Assembly (NCBI GenBank): GCA_027080725.1
Contig: JALWRC010000108.1
Location: 1-33,506 of the forward strand
Source of the DNA: Saprospiraceae bacterium
Lineage (GTDB): Bacteria > Bacteroidota > Bacteroidia > Chitinophagales > Saprospiraceae
Direction: 5' to 3'
DNA length: 33,506 bases
In this document: piece after piece, positions 14,412 through 22,862 of the stretch
Layout: the number at the start of each line of letters is the position of its first letter
How positions within the stretch are numbered: the stretch's first letter is position 1
Program-made: the position numbers and the translations under genes
The notes under the pieces: generated by a model
What the model was told of the DNA's origin: nothing
The model's input: the letters and a program-made list of their open reading frames with translations, nothing else
Databases searched by the model: none

Positions 14412-15509
14412 CTAATACCGGATAAATCTCGTACCGGGACAACTACAAACCAGCCCCTTCATCTCCATCGTCAGCAAGACAGCCCCCAGTGTACTTATAG
14501 GCAATCCGGTTTGTTCTATCAAATAGTCCATTGAGACCTCTTCCCCTCTAGGCAGTACCTCCATCACCACCGCCTCATTGCCTTCGAGAAGAGGGAAGAG
14601 TTCCATTTGGACACCTGATTGCTCTTTGGGGAGCTTCCAGAACAAGGTATCTGCAATTTGCTCAGCAGAGGTTACCAACTGAGCGACCTGTTTGGATATC
14701 AAATAATTGGGTCCCTCTGACATGGGGTCATCTCCTCTTCCCGGTACAGCAAATACTTGTCTATCGTAATCACTTGCATATTGTACGGTGATCATAGATC
14801 CTCCACTTCTACCACTCTCCACGACCAGAAGGGCATCGCAAAGCCCGGCTATAATACGGTTGCGCATCGGAAAGCGCTCTTTTTGAGGCTGCACCTCCGT
14901 AGGAAACTCTGTAACCAATCCTCCGTGACCGATCATCCGGCCTGCCAACTTACGATGTGCCGCCGGATAAATCGTATCCAATCCATGTGCCACCACTCCA
15001 ATCGTTTCCATCCCAAATTCCAATGCGCTGGCATGGGCTACTGCGTCAATACCATATGCCAAACCACTGACAATCACCACATCATACCCCTTTAATCCCT
15101 CTATTATCTGCCGGACCATACGCTGACCATAACCTGTACTGCTCCTCGTCCCCACAATCCCGAGAATTCTCCTACTGTTCAAAGCAGGTTCCCCTCTATA
15201 AAACAAAAGCATAGGGCCATCGGGAAGACTCTTCAGTCGATAGGGGAAGTCTTCGTCCCAATAGGGCAAAATCCGGATATCCCTTTTCTGCATTTGCTGA
15301 ATCTCTCTTTCAATCAGGGCCTCCGGGTCGACACTTTGCAAAGCACGGATCAGGTGCTCGCCTATACCCGGTATAGACAGCAGCTTATCCTTAGATGATT
15401 GGAATACCGCCTCTGTAGATCCACAGTAGGCCGTCAACGTCTTAGCAGTCACCGAGCCCACGCCCGGAATTTTAGTCAATGCTATTAAATAGCGTGTCTC
15501 TTTATCCAT
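14412..15509 (-). CDS. dprA: DNA-processing protein DprA
   Basis: Loads RecA on incoming single-stranded DNA during natural transformation. The start at 15509 (MDKETRYLIALTKIPGVG) gives 365 aa; the frame is open further upstream, but that part overlaps the preceding gene and is not family-like. N-terminal helix-hairpin-helix repeats (IPGVGSVTA, IPGIGEHLI; residues 12-60) precede the Rossmann-like core with GIVGTRSSTGYG, SGLAYGIDAVAH and RFPMRNRIIAG. A winged-helix-like C-terminal domain (about 300-365) is also present, so the protein is complete. It follows the TMTC-like gene by 13 bp. DprA is widespread, so on its own it does not prove competence. Confidence 0.94.
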   Translation of the reverse strand: MDKETRYLIALTKIPGVGSVTAKTLTAYCGSTEAVFQSSKDKLLSIPGIGEHLIRALQSVDPEALIEREIQQMQKRDIRILPYWDEDFPYRLKSLPDGPMLLFYRGEPALNSRRILGIVGTRSSTGYGQRMVRQIIEGLKGYDVVIVSGLAYGIDAVAHASALEFGMETIGVVAHGLDTIYPAAHRKLAGRMIGHGGLVTEFPTEVQPQKERFPMRNRIIAGLCDALLVVESGRSGGSMITVQYASDYDRQVFAVPGRGDDPMSEGPNYLISKQVAQLVTSAEQIADTLFWKLPKEQSGVQMELFPLLEGNEAVVMEVLPRGEEVSMDYLIEQTGLPISTLGAVLLTMEMKGLVCSCPGTRFIRY

Positions 15510-15522
15510 CGAAATCAGGGTG

Positions 15523-17451
15523 TTAATTCGAGGATAAAGATAACGCTTTTTTTCTATATACTTGTGCGTGTTGGAGTAAAACTTTCGGATTGTACTTGGG
15601 ATGGGATTCGGTTTGCAACATCTTCGCGAAATGCTCATATATCTCTGCCATATGATTAAAATACTGGCTATCATGCGCTATATCTTCGCCGAGAGTCATA
15701 TAATGCAACGCAAAAGAGTATTGCTGCTTTTTGCGGTAAAGCTCTTGATATCCGACCTTGTCTAGGAATCCAATCAACCTATCTCTTAGACTACTCCTCT
15801 TTTTTAGATATTTGATGTAGTCATTGATATAAGGGATACCCGGCTTATGCAGGATGATCTCTTGAAAAGCATTGAGCAAGTGTTCGGTATTTCCGTCCAT
15901 TTTGTACCTCTCGGCAGCCACTCCGGCTCTCATCTTCCATGCGTCGAAATAATCCGGCACGATACGGGTCGCCTTTGCAAAATAGTGGTCCGCTATCTCC
16001 AGGTGCGATGCCTTGTCTTCACCGGAGGAAGACTGAGCCATTTTATAATGAGAGACTCCCATAAACAGATTTATTCTTGCGCTATTCTTCGATACCTTAA
16101 CCGCCGCTTGATTCAAGGTAAATCCGTCGTGCCAGTCCGGGATGCGAGCATAGGTTTTTCCTGCATATCCCAGTGCAATGCCCACAAAAAGCAAGGCCAC
16201 CGGCCACTTCCATTTTGTACTGTAAAATCCTTTTAGGCCAATCAAACTAAGGGCCGTCACAAACCCAAAGGAGGGCAAAAACAAAAAGCGTTCATTCATA
16301 AAGGTACCGATGGTAAACGGGACATTAGACACGATAAAGAGGGTGCCGAGGTAAAACAAAATCAGGTATGAAAAAACGCGTTTTCTCTTCCACCCATACC
16401 AAGCTAAAGCGAGTAATAAAAGATAGAGCCCTCCACTCAATAACACGCCGGCATCTCCCCAATGTTTAATAGGGATGTGATACGGATAATAATCATGTGT
16501 CAATGGATGCGGGAAAATCAACAGCTTGACATACAACCCTAAAGTGTAAAGGATCGTAGCCCACTTCTCCGACGGGCGCATCTCCAGGAAGGGATTATTC
16601 ATCAGGGATTCAAATTCGAGCTCCTCGCCTGCCGAAAATCCTACCAAATAGTACCTCCACACCAGGTAAATCACCGATACCACTACAAAAAACAGGAATA
16701 GACGGAATGCTTGCTTAGTCGAAGCGCCGGCAAAAAACCACACGGCCAACGGGGCCAAAACGGCGAGAGACAAGACGTGCTCCTTGGACAAAATACCCAA
16801 CAAAAAAGTCCCTATAGCGGTAAGGAGAAATAACTTCTTAGAGCGCCGCACATACAGATATAACATCCAAAGCGTCAGCATCACAAAAAGTAATGCCAAT
16901 ATCTCATCTCGCCCTTTAATATTGGCTACCGCCTCCGTATGAACCGGGTGCAACGCAAAGAGAAGGGTTCCGATGTCCGCAACATTAATTCGCTTGTCAT
17001 TAAATTGAGGAAAGTACAAAAACAAGACCTGATATAAGACAAATAGTACTAACAAATAAAGTATAACATTTATAATATGCGCCCACTTGGCACCCCCTCC
17101 CCACAATGCATTTTCGATGGCAAAGGTCGCCAGAGAAAGGGGGCGATAACGGGCTCCTTCAACCAGATTGCGCTGCCCTTGAAAATACCCCGCAAAACTG
17201 TCTTCTGTCCAAATCTTAAACATCCCTTTCCACCCATCTTGCACATAAGTATTCTCAGAATAAACCAATTTGTCATCCAAGACAAAATCAAAGTCCACGG
17301 TCTGATAATACAGCAAAAATGTAATAATCAGAATAAGTCCCAACTTCAACTTGTCCACCAAAGACGGGTTTACGGCATTTGAGGCGGGAGCGGAAGGAAG
17401 CACTTTAGACTGCTGCTGTGCATTTCGATTTTTCTTCTTTGTTTTTGCCAT
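15523..17451 (-). CDS. TMTC/DUF1736-like multi-membrane-span protein with TPR tail
   Basis: A 642-aa polytopic membrane protein starting MAKTKKKNRN at 17451 (a longer open frame upstream runs through the promoter and is not used). The first span begins near 35, then the first external loop has FDFVLDDKLVYSEN, the acidic motif expected of GT-C glycosyltransferases. About ten further spans follow to about 470, with HPVHTEAVANIKGRDEI, a block characteristic of the TMTC family (GT105 O-mannosyltransferases in animals; DUF1736). The C-terminal 170 residues are TPR-like helices (ADHYFAKATRIVPDYFDAW). By analogy it may transfer sugar from a polyprenyl carrier to protein, but the bacterial substrate is unknown. 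Its own promoter is at 17488; dprA follows after 13 bp. Confidence 0.75.
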   Translation of the reverse strand: MAKTKKKNRNAQQQSKVLPSAPASNAVNPSLVDKLKLGLILIITFLLYYQTVDFDFVLDDKLVYSENTYVQDGWKGMFKIWTEDSFAGYFQGQRNLVEGARYRPLSLATFAIENALWGGGAKWAHIINVILYLLVLFVLYQVLFLYFPQFNDKRINVADIGTLLFALHPVHTEAVANIKGRDEILALLFVMLTLWMLYLYVRRSKKLFLLTAIGTFLLGILSKEHVLSLAVLAPLAVWFFAGASTKQAFRLFLFFVVVSVIYLVWRYYLVGFSAGEELEFESLMNNPFLEMRPSEKWATILYTLGLYVKLLIFPHPLTHDYYPYHIPIKHWGDAGVLLSGGLYLLLLALAWYGWKRKRVFSYLILFYLGTLFIVSNVPFTIGTFMNERFLFLPSFGFVTALSLIGLKGFYSTKWKWPVALLFVGIALGYAGKTYARIPDWHDGFTLNQAAVKVSKNSARINLFMGVSHYKMAQSSSGEDKASHLEIADHYFAKATRIVPDYFDAWKMRAGVAAERYKMDGNTEHLLNAFQEIILHKPGIPYINDYIKYLKKRSSLRDRLIGFLDKVGYQELYRKKQQYSFALHYMTLGEDIAHDSQYFNHMAEIYEHFAKMLQTESHPKYNPKVLLQHAQVYRKKALSLSSN

Positions 17452-17487
17452 GGAGTATGAAATTGTTGATTGCCGGGTACCGAAAAG

Positions 17488-17519
17488 CAAATATAGCAAA
17501 TAACCGGTGCTTGGACAAA
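17488..17519 (-). promoter_or_regulatory. promoter of the TMTC-like/dprA unit
   Basis: Best Bacteroidota promoter in the window: on the minus strand TTTG (17519-17516), 20 bp, then TATATTTG (17495-17488), a perfect -33/-7 pair. The start is near 17482, with a leader of about 30 nt. The MITE-like element ends 14 bp upstream of the -33 box. Confidence 0.75.
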
Positions 17520-17533
17520 TGCAGGCTCCCCAT

Positions 17534-17768
17534 GTGTGTATTACAAAGTGCACTAAAATGAGCCAATGCATTGTTTTGTCACTATTTTTGCACGCAACAC
17601 TTCTAAAGCACATAACCCATTGCATCGAGCAAAAATACCGCCAAAACGGCTTTAGGTGCTGCCCCCTCGCACTTCACCGTCGCACGTACAGGGGTAAAAG
17701 ATGGCATCCCTATGGGATTACTACAGTTTCTCAAATCAAAAAAAGGTGCACTTTGTAATATACACCAC
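17534..17768. mobile_element. MITE-like element with terminal inverted repeats
   Basis: The two ends are inverted copies sharing TATTACAAAGTGCAC: left end 17534-17554 (GTGTG before the core), right end read on the minus strand from 17768 (GTGGTGTA before it). CCCCAT occurs directly on both sides (17528-17533 and 17769-17774), as a target-site duplication would. The interior is about 190 bp with no transposase. Minus-strand frames run through it (a stretch such as GMPSFTPVRATVKCEG, 17603-17785; and the N-terminal extension of the TMTC frame), but they look like passengers. It fills the gap between panC and the TMTC promoter. A related end is at 33173. Confidence 0.55.
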
Positions 17769-17798
17769 CCCCATAGGAGGCACAAAAAATATCTCTTT

Positions 17799-18644
17799 CT
17801 AAAAAGGCAGATTATCTATCAAACGCACTTCTCCGAGCCAACAGGCCACCAATGCCACCATTTCCCCTTCATGCCCCCACTCGTATAAGACGGACAGATC
17901 GGCCCTATTGCAAACTGTGAGATATTCGAGACGAAAGCCCGGGAAATCCAGCAATTGTCTCCCCTCCTCCAAAGCTCTTGCCAAAGGGATGTCCTCACGG
18001 AAGGAGGCCCGGAGCCAAACCAATGCTTCGAAGAGTTTGCCCGCTCGCATCCTGTCCACCTCAGAAAGTCTTTGATTGCGGGAGCTCATGGCCAAGCCGT
18101 GCAATTCTCTTACCGTCGGAACCATTTGTAAGTTCGGGGGATGGGGATAGCTCTCCAGCATCTTCCGTATAATAGCCACTTGCTGATAGTCTTTTTGCCC
18201 CATATACAAATTATCCGGGCGCACGATATCCAAAAGTCTACTCACCACCTGGGCCACTCCTTGAAAATGTCCCGGCCGGAAAGCCCCTTCCAAGATGCTA
18301 TCTAAATGGCCAAATTCGATAGGTACCCATGCCTTTACCCCCTTTGGATAAATGTCCTCCACCTCTGGCAGAAACACGACATCCGCCCCTTCCTCGTCTA
18401 GCAATCGCAAATCCCGGGTGGTATCCCTAGGATACTTTTCCAAATCCTTTGGGTCATTGAACTGAGTGGGATTAACAAATATACTGCAAACGGTACAGTC
18501 ACTACCCTTCCGGGAAGCACGTATCAGGCTCAAATGCCCCTCATGCAGTGCCCCCATGGTTGGGACAAAGCCAATCGTCCGGCCCTGCTCCCTTTGTTCT
18601 TTGACCCAACGGCCCAATGCATCCGGCGTCTTAATTACACGCAT
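17799..18644 (-). CDS. panC: pantothenate synthetase
   Basis: Condenses pantoate and beta-alanine with ATP, the last step of pantothenate (vitamin B5) synthesis, in the cytosol. The 281-aa protein has the nucleotidyltransferase HxGH motif, HEGH (34-37) in VPTMGALHEGHLS, FVNPTQFNDPKDLEKYPR, the active-site GAFRPGHFQGVAQVV, MGQKDYQQ, and MSSRNQRLS corresponding to the KMSKS-like loop. Length is normal. Its start lies inside the end of the GH113-like gene (14-bp overlap), so it is translationally coupled to that gene, although no pathway link is evident. No panB or panD is in the window. Confidence 0.96.
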   Translation of the reverse strand: MRVIKTPDALGRWVKEQREQGRTIGFVPTMGALHEGHLSLIRASRKGSDCTVCSIFVNPTQFNDPKDLEKYPRDTTRDLRLLDEEGADVVFLPEVEDIYPKGVKAWVPIEFGHLDSILEGAFRPGHFQGVAQVVSRLLDIVRPDNLYMGQKDYQQVAIIRKMLESYPHPPNLQMVPTVRELHGLAMSSRNQRLSEVDRMRAGKLFEALVWLRASFREDIPLARALEEGRQLLDFPGFRLEYLTVCNRADLSVLYEWGHEGEMVALVACWLGEVRLIDNLPF

Positions 18645-19716
18645 CTTTATACCATTTTTTAATTACTTGAATAGAAGGCTTCCCTTGAGGTGTGTAGTCC
18701 TTATCCTTGGGGAAACCGGTATAATCCAAATTATTGGGGTACCATTTCCACAAAAACCCTCCGGCCCACCAAGGCTCGTCCCAAAAACTCTCATACAGTG
18801 CATCCAAGGCTACCGCTTGTGCTTTGTAGTTGACTTTGTACGCATCTATATCCGGTTCCAATATCCAATGTCCCTTAGCCGTGAAGTCGACACTTAAGTA
18901 ACCGTACTCTGTAAAGAGGATTTGCTTGTTATAACGTCGAGAAAGCGTCTGAAGTCGTAATTTAGTCTGTTGCCAAGATGCGAGCAGTTCATGCTTCGCA
19001 GGTTGGCGGCTCTCAGACAGAGGAAAATATGCACTTACGCCGATGACATCCATCTTTGCCCAAAAGGGGATCTCCTCAAAGTAATCCCAGTTGGCTGAGA
19101 AGGTGAGTTTACCGTGATACACTGCTCTAACCTGCTCGATCAGACGGGACCAAAAGCGATAACGAAGGAGAATGCTGTGTTTAAACTCGGTGGAGAAACA
19201 AAAGAGTTCGACCTTTTCCTCCTCAGCCATTTCAGCCATTTGGAGGACATATGCGCTGTATCTTTTCTCCCATTCTTCCCACTCTTCCCTGGTATCAAAC
19301 TTCAAGTGCCCCACCCATCCCCCGGGGATATACACATGAGGTTTTAACATCACCTTCAGTCCCTTCTCGTGGGCCAGTCGAATGGATGTGTGTACGCCTT
19401 CCGGACGTTCCCCCCACCATTGCAACGACACATCGTACTGCAATCCGGTACTCCCTTTGGGCGCAAATGCATAGGGCACGATACTTACCCACTCAGCCCC
19501 CAGCTGGCAGATTTCATTAAACGGGGGATGGTTAAATGAATCCGGAGGAGCGACTAAGGCAATTCCCTTAATTTTAGAATTACTCAGATGTATGAGGGTA
19601 TCAGATTGCACCGGAAGGGAGTCTAACGGTGAAATGGGTACCATTTCATAACTAAAAAAGACGGTCAATAATACCCAAAAGAGCAGGAAAAAACTTTTGA
19701 TAGAACAAACTTGCAT
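18631..19716 (-). CDS. GH113-like secreted glycoside hydrolase
   Basis: A 361-aa protein with an N-terminal hydrophobic segment (residues 7-24, SFFLLFWVLLTVFFSYEM), a signal peptide or anchor without a lipobox. The rest matches a TIM-barrel hydrolase of the GH113 type (beta-mannanase or similar): GAEWVSIVPYAFA near 75, GLKVMLKPHVYIPGGW at about 120, FCFSTEFKH with the likely acid/base Glu near 177, and LFTEYGYLS with the likely nucleophile Glu near 275. Many Bacteroidota proteins of this kind are uncharacterised, so the substrate is open. It starts 2 bp after the thiI stop and overlaps panC by 14 bp, giving a tight thiI-GH113-panC unit. Confidence 0.75.
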   Translation of the reverse strand: MQVCSIKSFFLLFWVLLTVFFSYEMVPISPLDSLPVQSDTLIHLSNSKIKGIALVAPPDSFNHPPFNEICQLGAEWVSIVPYAFAPKGSTGLQYDVSLQWWGERPEGVHTSIRLAHEKGLKVMLKPHVYIPGGWVGHLKFDTREEWEEWEKRYSAYVLQMAEMAEEEKVELFCFSTEFKHSILLRYRFWSRLIEQVRAVYHGKLTFSANWDYFEEIPFWAKMDVIGVSAYFPLSESRQPAKHELLASWQQTKLRLQTLSRRYNKQILFTEYGYLSVDFTAKGHWILEPDIDAYKVNYKAQAVALDALYESFWDEPWWAGGFLWKWYPNNLDYTGFPKDKDYTPQGKPSIQVIKKWYKDACN

Positions 19717-19717
19717 A

Positions 19718-20902
19718 CTAAGCCCTGTTTAGAGTCAAGACCTCTGATGCATCAAGCGCCGCCTGAATGAGAGCAGGGCTATCTAAGCGCTCAAAAACTT
19801 CGTCAACCTCTTCCATTTTAGCCCGTGTTACCGGACGACGTGGAACGAACAAGGCGCAGGTGTCATCGTGTGGGATAATCGAAATATCATACGTCCCGAT
19901 CTCTCGTGCACGTTGGACAATCTCGCGCTTACTCAATGCGACAAGGGGCCGTAAGATCATTCGGTGAGATGCTGCCTGGATAGCCGCCATGTTTTCGAGT
20001 GTCTGAGTAGCCACTTGCCCTAACGAGTCACCGGTCACGAGTGCATTTGCATGTTCTTGCTCCGCAATTCTATTGGCTATCATCAACATCATCCTGCGCA
20101 ACAGCACCAATCTCATACGAGGTACTTGTAGCCGGATAATGGCCTGTTGGATGTCATAAATCGGGACTAAATACAGTTTGATTTTTGGGTGATATTTGGC
20201 GATTGCTACCAACAATTGCTTCACTTTGTCTATGGATTTCGGAGAAGTCATAGGTACGGCATGAAAATGAACAGCAATAATCTTTAGCCCTCTCACCATC
20301 GCCATATGTGTAGCGACGGGCGAATCAATGCCTCCCGACAGCAAGGACACTGCCGTCCCGGAAGACCCCACCGGCAGACCTCCTATCGCGGGAAATAATT
20401 TGTGAAAAATCAAGGCTCTCCCTTTTCTAACCTTCACTCTCAACCATAAATCCGGGTGACTCAGGTCAACTTTCTTATTCAACCGGGTGGCGACTTCCGC
20501 TCCAATCTCCCGGTTTAAGTCCAGAGAGGTAAATGGAGCACTCTTGTCGATGCGTTGGGATGACACTCCGAAGGTCGCAAATTCCCCTTGCACCTCTTGA
20601 GCGATATCAAAGGCGACCTTGATTATCTCTTGCTTATCCGGTTGACAAATACGTGCAAAGTAATAGGAAGATATCCCGGGAGTCGTACGCACCTTTTCTA
20701 CCAGTCGTTCCTTATCTTCTCGGGTCATCTCTTGATCGTCCATTTCAATAAAATAGGAGCCTCCATGCGCTCCCTCATATTTCAACAGATGCTTATAATC
20801 ATGCAACTTTGCCTTGAGATTTCGAATCAACTGATGCACGAAGTCCCTTTGATTTTTTCCTTTCAAATATATTTCATCGTAATTGATGACCAACAATTTC
20901 AT
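19718..20902 (-). CDS. thiI: tRNA 4-thiouridine synthase ThiI
   Basis: Adenylates tRNA uridine-8 and replaces oxygen with sulfur; in many bacteria it also supplies thiamine thiazole. Starting at ATG 20902 gives 394 aa (a TTG two codons upstream is an alternative). An N-terminal ferredoxin-like/THUMP region occupies residues 1-165. The PP-loop is SLLSGGIDSPVA with SGGIDS at 189-194. A late Cys349 in DDTCALFVPRRP corresponds to the conserved catalytic Cys of the family. There is no C-terminal rhodanese domain, which E. coli ThiI has, so sulfur delivery must come from another protein. No TPP riboswitch was seen in its long leader. Confidence 0.93.
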   Translation of the reverse strand: MKLLVINYDEIYLKGKNQRDFVHQLIRNLKAKLHDYKHLLKYEGAHGGSYFIEMDDQEMTREDKERLVEKVRTTPGISSYYFARICQPDKQEIIKVAFDIAQEVQGEFATFGVSSQRIDKSAPFTSLDLNREIGAEVATRLNKKVDLSHPDLWLRVKVRKGRALIFHKLFPAIGGLPVGSSGTAVSLLSGGIDSPVATHMAMVRGLKIIAVHFHAVPMTSPKSIDKVKQLLVAIAKYHPKIKLYLVPIYDIQQAIIRLQVPRMRLVLLRRMMLMIANRIAEQEHANALVTGDSLGQVATQTLENMAAIQAASHRMILRPLVALSKREIVQRAREIGTYDISIIPHDDTCALFVPRRPVTRAKMEEVDEVFERLDSPALIQAALDASEVLTLNRA

Positions 20903-20942
20903 ATCCAATTAATTTAGGTAGTCCATGCCACCACATCCCCAA

Positions 20943-20961
20943 TGACCCCGGCCACGGGTCA
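20943..20961. other. hairpin in the thiI leader
   Basis: TGACCC (20943-20948) and GGGTCA (20956-20961) form a 6-bp stem with a 7-nt loop. It lies 41 bp before the thiI start in the predicted 175-nt leader. The rest of the 402-bp thiI/pyrR gap holds the two promoters and a one-mismatch 12-mer copy (21146-21157) and nothing else seen. Confidence 0.35.
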
Positions 20962-21081
20962 ATCAATATTCGACCATACTGCAGTCCGGCAAGTAGCAAT
21001 CACCTCGATTCTTGGATTTCTTGCAATCAATAACTACATCCGCATCATTCTAATCGGGGTGTGATATCCCTTTTGGGCACA

Positions 21082-21089
21082 CAAAGATA
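21082..21089 (-). promoter_or_regulatory. -7 box for thiI
   Basis: TATCTTTG on the minus strand, a perfect TAnnTTTG, with a start near 21077 and a leader of about 175 nt. No -33 TTTG was found. Confidence 0.45.
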
Positions 21090-21291
21090 AACAAACTACC
21101 CGACAATTGATGTCATCTCTAAATGACAGGTTGACTGCGAAACTCCCTTTTCATACCAACCTGCCATTCCCATTTATCAGAGTAGCATGCTTCACGTGTA
21201 AGTACGCGTAATACACTTTGATGAAAGAAATCCCACCTAAACGTTTAAAAAAACCCGGTGTAGTAGCGCACAAGGTTCTATCCAATTGACT

Positions 21292-21299
21292 TACCTTTG
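21292..21299 (+). promoter_or_regulatory. -7 box directly before pyrR
   Basis: TACCTTTG is a perfect TAnnTTTG. Its last base is 6 bp before the first pyrR ATG (21305), so transcription would start at or next to the start codon. No -33 TTTG was seen. Confidence 0.5.
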
Positions 21300-21304
21300 C
21301 GGAG

Positions 21305-21862
21305 ATGATGAATAAACGAGGTAAAAATATACTTAGTGGGGAGCGGTTTGGGTTGACCCTGACTCGACTATGCCATCAAATCATCGAACACTATCCAAAA
21401 TTCGACAATCTATGTCTCATAGGAATCCAGGAAAGCGGTGTCCGGTTTGGCGAGCGCATCCGAAGTATTCTCTCCACATTGGTCGATAAGCAAGAGATTC
21501 CTTTTGGCAAATTGGACATTACATTTTTCAGAGATGACTTTCGCAGGCGGGATGAGCCCATTTCAGCGAAGCCCACGGAGATAGACTTTCTCATCGAGGG
21601 CAAAACCGTACTTCTTGTGGACGATGTATTGTACTCAGGCCGGACCATTCATGCTGCCATGACAGCTTTGCAGCAATTTGGCAGACCGGACAAGATCGAA
21701 TTAATGGTGTTGGTGGACCGAAGGTTTAACCGCCACTTCCCCATTGAAGCGGATTACGTAGGGATTACTGTAGATGCATTAGACCAAGCTTATGTTCGGG
21801 TGGATTGGAAGGAAGAAGAGGGCAAGGACCGCATCATGTTTTACGCAACAGAAAGAAAATAG
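21305..21862 (+). CDS. pyrR: PyrR: bifunctional pyr operon regulator/uracil phosphoribosyltransferase
   Basis: Binds UMP and pyr mRNA in Gram-positive bacteria, and has uracil phosphoribosyltransferase activity. The 185-aa protein has the PRPP-binding loop VLLVDDVLYSGRT (102-114), DITFFRDDFRRRD (71-83), IGIQESGVRFGERI and LVDRRFNRHFPIEADYVG, all PyrR-type. Two ATGs start it (21305 and 21308). A -7 box ends 6 bp upstream, which predicts a leaderless or nearly leaderless mRNA. It is followed by pyrB after 3 bp, a common pyrR-pyrB pair. No anti-antiterminator consensus is seen ahead of it, so control by classical PyrR attenuation looks unlikely here. Confidence 0.93.
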   Translation: MMNKRGKNILSGERFGLTLTRLCHQIIEHYPKFDNLCLIGIQESGVRFGERIRSILSTLVDKQEIPFGKLDITFFRDDFRRRDEPISAKPTEIDFLIEGKTVLLVDDVLYSGRTIHAAMTALQQFGRPDKIELMVLVDRRFNRHFPIEADYVGITVDALDQAYVRVDWKEEEGKDRIMFYATERK

Positions 21863-21865
21863 ACC

Positions 21866-22798
21866 ATGGCAGACAAAGCGCTATCCACGAAACACTTGTT
21901 GGGCATAAAATACATTACTCGTGAAGATATCGCACTCATTTTTGAGACCGCCAAAGAATTCAAACAAGTCATCAATCGCCCCATAAAGAAGGTACCATCA
22001 CTACGAGACATCACCATCGCCAATTTGTTTTTTGAAAATTCGACAAGGACAAAACTATCATTCGAACTGGCTGAAAAGCGATTATCGGCAGATGTTATCA
22101 ACTTTTCTTCCTCCTCCTCTTCGGTAAAGAAGGGGGAGACCTTGCTCGATACTGTCAACAATATCCTCAGCATGAAAGTTGATATGGTCGTCATGCGTCA
22201 TCCTGCGCCCGGAGCTCCCATGTTTTTATCCAAACATATCGATGCCAGTATTATCAATGCCGGGGACGGCACCCATGAGCATCCCACACAAGCTCTACTC
22301 GATGCATTTTCGATGCAGGAGGCTATAGGGGATCTCACCGGCAAGCGAATTGTCATCGTTGGAGACATCACCCATTCACGCGTAGCTTTGAGTAATATTT
22401 ACTGCTTGCAAAAACTGGGAGCGGAAGTCATGGTCAGTGGCCCCCCTACCCTCATCCCTCAAGACATTGGGGCCTTGGGTGTACGGGTCGAATACGACGT
22501 CAAAAAAGCCTTGGAATGGTGCGATATTGCCAATGTCTTGCGCATCCAGCTCGAGCGGCAAAACATCAAGTATATCCCAAGCCTACGCGAGTATTCCGCT
22601 TATTATGGGATAGACAAGCGATTGCTTGACAGCATTAGCAAAAAAATAACAATCATGCATCCCGGCCCTATAAACAGAGGCGTCGAACTCAGTTCTGACG
22701 TAGCCGATTCTGATCAATCCATCATCTTACAACAAGTTGAAAATGGTGTAGCAATACGGATGGCTGTCCTTTTCTTAGTCGCAGGCCTTAAGCAGTGA
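21866..22798 (+). CDS. pyrB: aspartate carbamoyltransferase catalytic subunit
   Basis: Carbamoyl phosphate plus aspartate to N-carbamoylaspartate, the committed step of pyrimidine synthesis. The 310-aa protein has ENSTRTKLSFE (STRT 59-62, carbamoyl-phosphate loop), MRHPAPGAP, DGTHEHPTQALLDAF (HPTQ 139-142), and MHPGPINRG at the C-terminal aspartate site. Length is normal for a catalytic chain; no PyrI follows, so allosteric control of the E. coli type is not expected from this locus. The start is CCATGG, 3 bp after pyrR, so the two are co-transcribed. Confidence 0.97.
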   Translation: MADKALSTKHLLGIKYITREDIALIFETAKEFKQVINRPIKKVPSLRDITIANLFFENSTRTKLSFELAEKRLSADVINFSSSSSSVKKGETLLDTVNNILSMKVDMVVMRHPAPGAPMFLSKHIDASIINAGDGTHEHPTQALLDAFSMQEAIGDLTGKRIVIVGDITHSRVALSNIYCLQKLGAEVMVSGPPTLIPQDIGALGVRVEYDVKKALEWCDIANVLRIQLERQNIKYIPSLREYSAYYGIDKRLLDSISKKITIMHPGPINRGVELSSDVADSDQSIILQQVENGVAIRMAVLFLVAGLKQ

Positions 22799-22862
22799 TT
22801 ACCTCCGCGCTTTGGGCTGGACACCTGCCTATACACTACCATCTACGTAAACCTAAGATTCT

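Noticed and set aside
17603-17785. 60-codon minus-strand frame inside the MITE-like element
   Set aside because: Protein-like but contained in the repeat and crossing its end; treated as a passenger.
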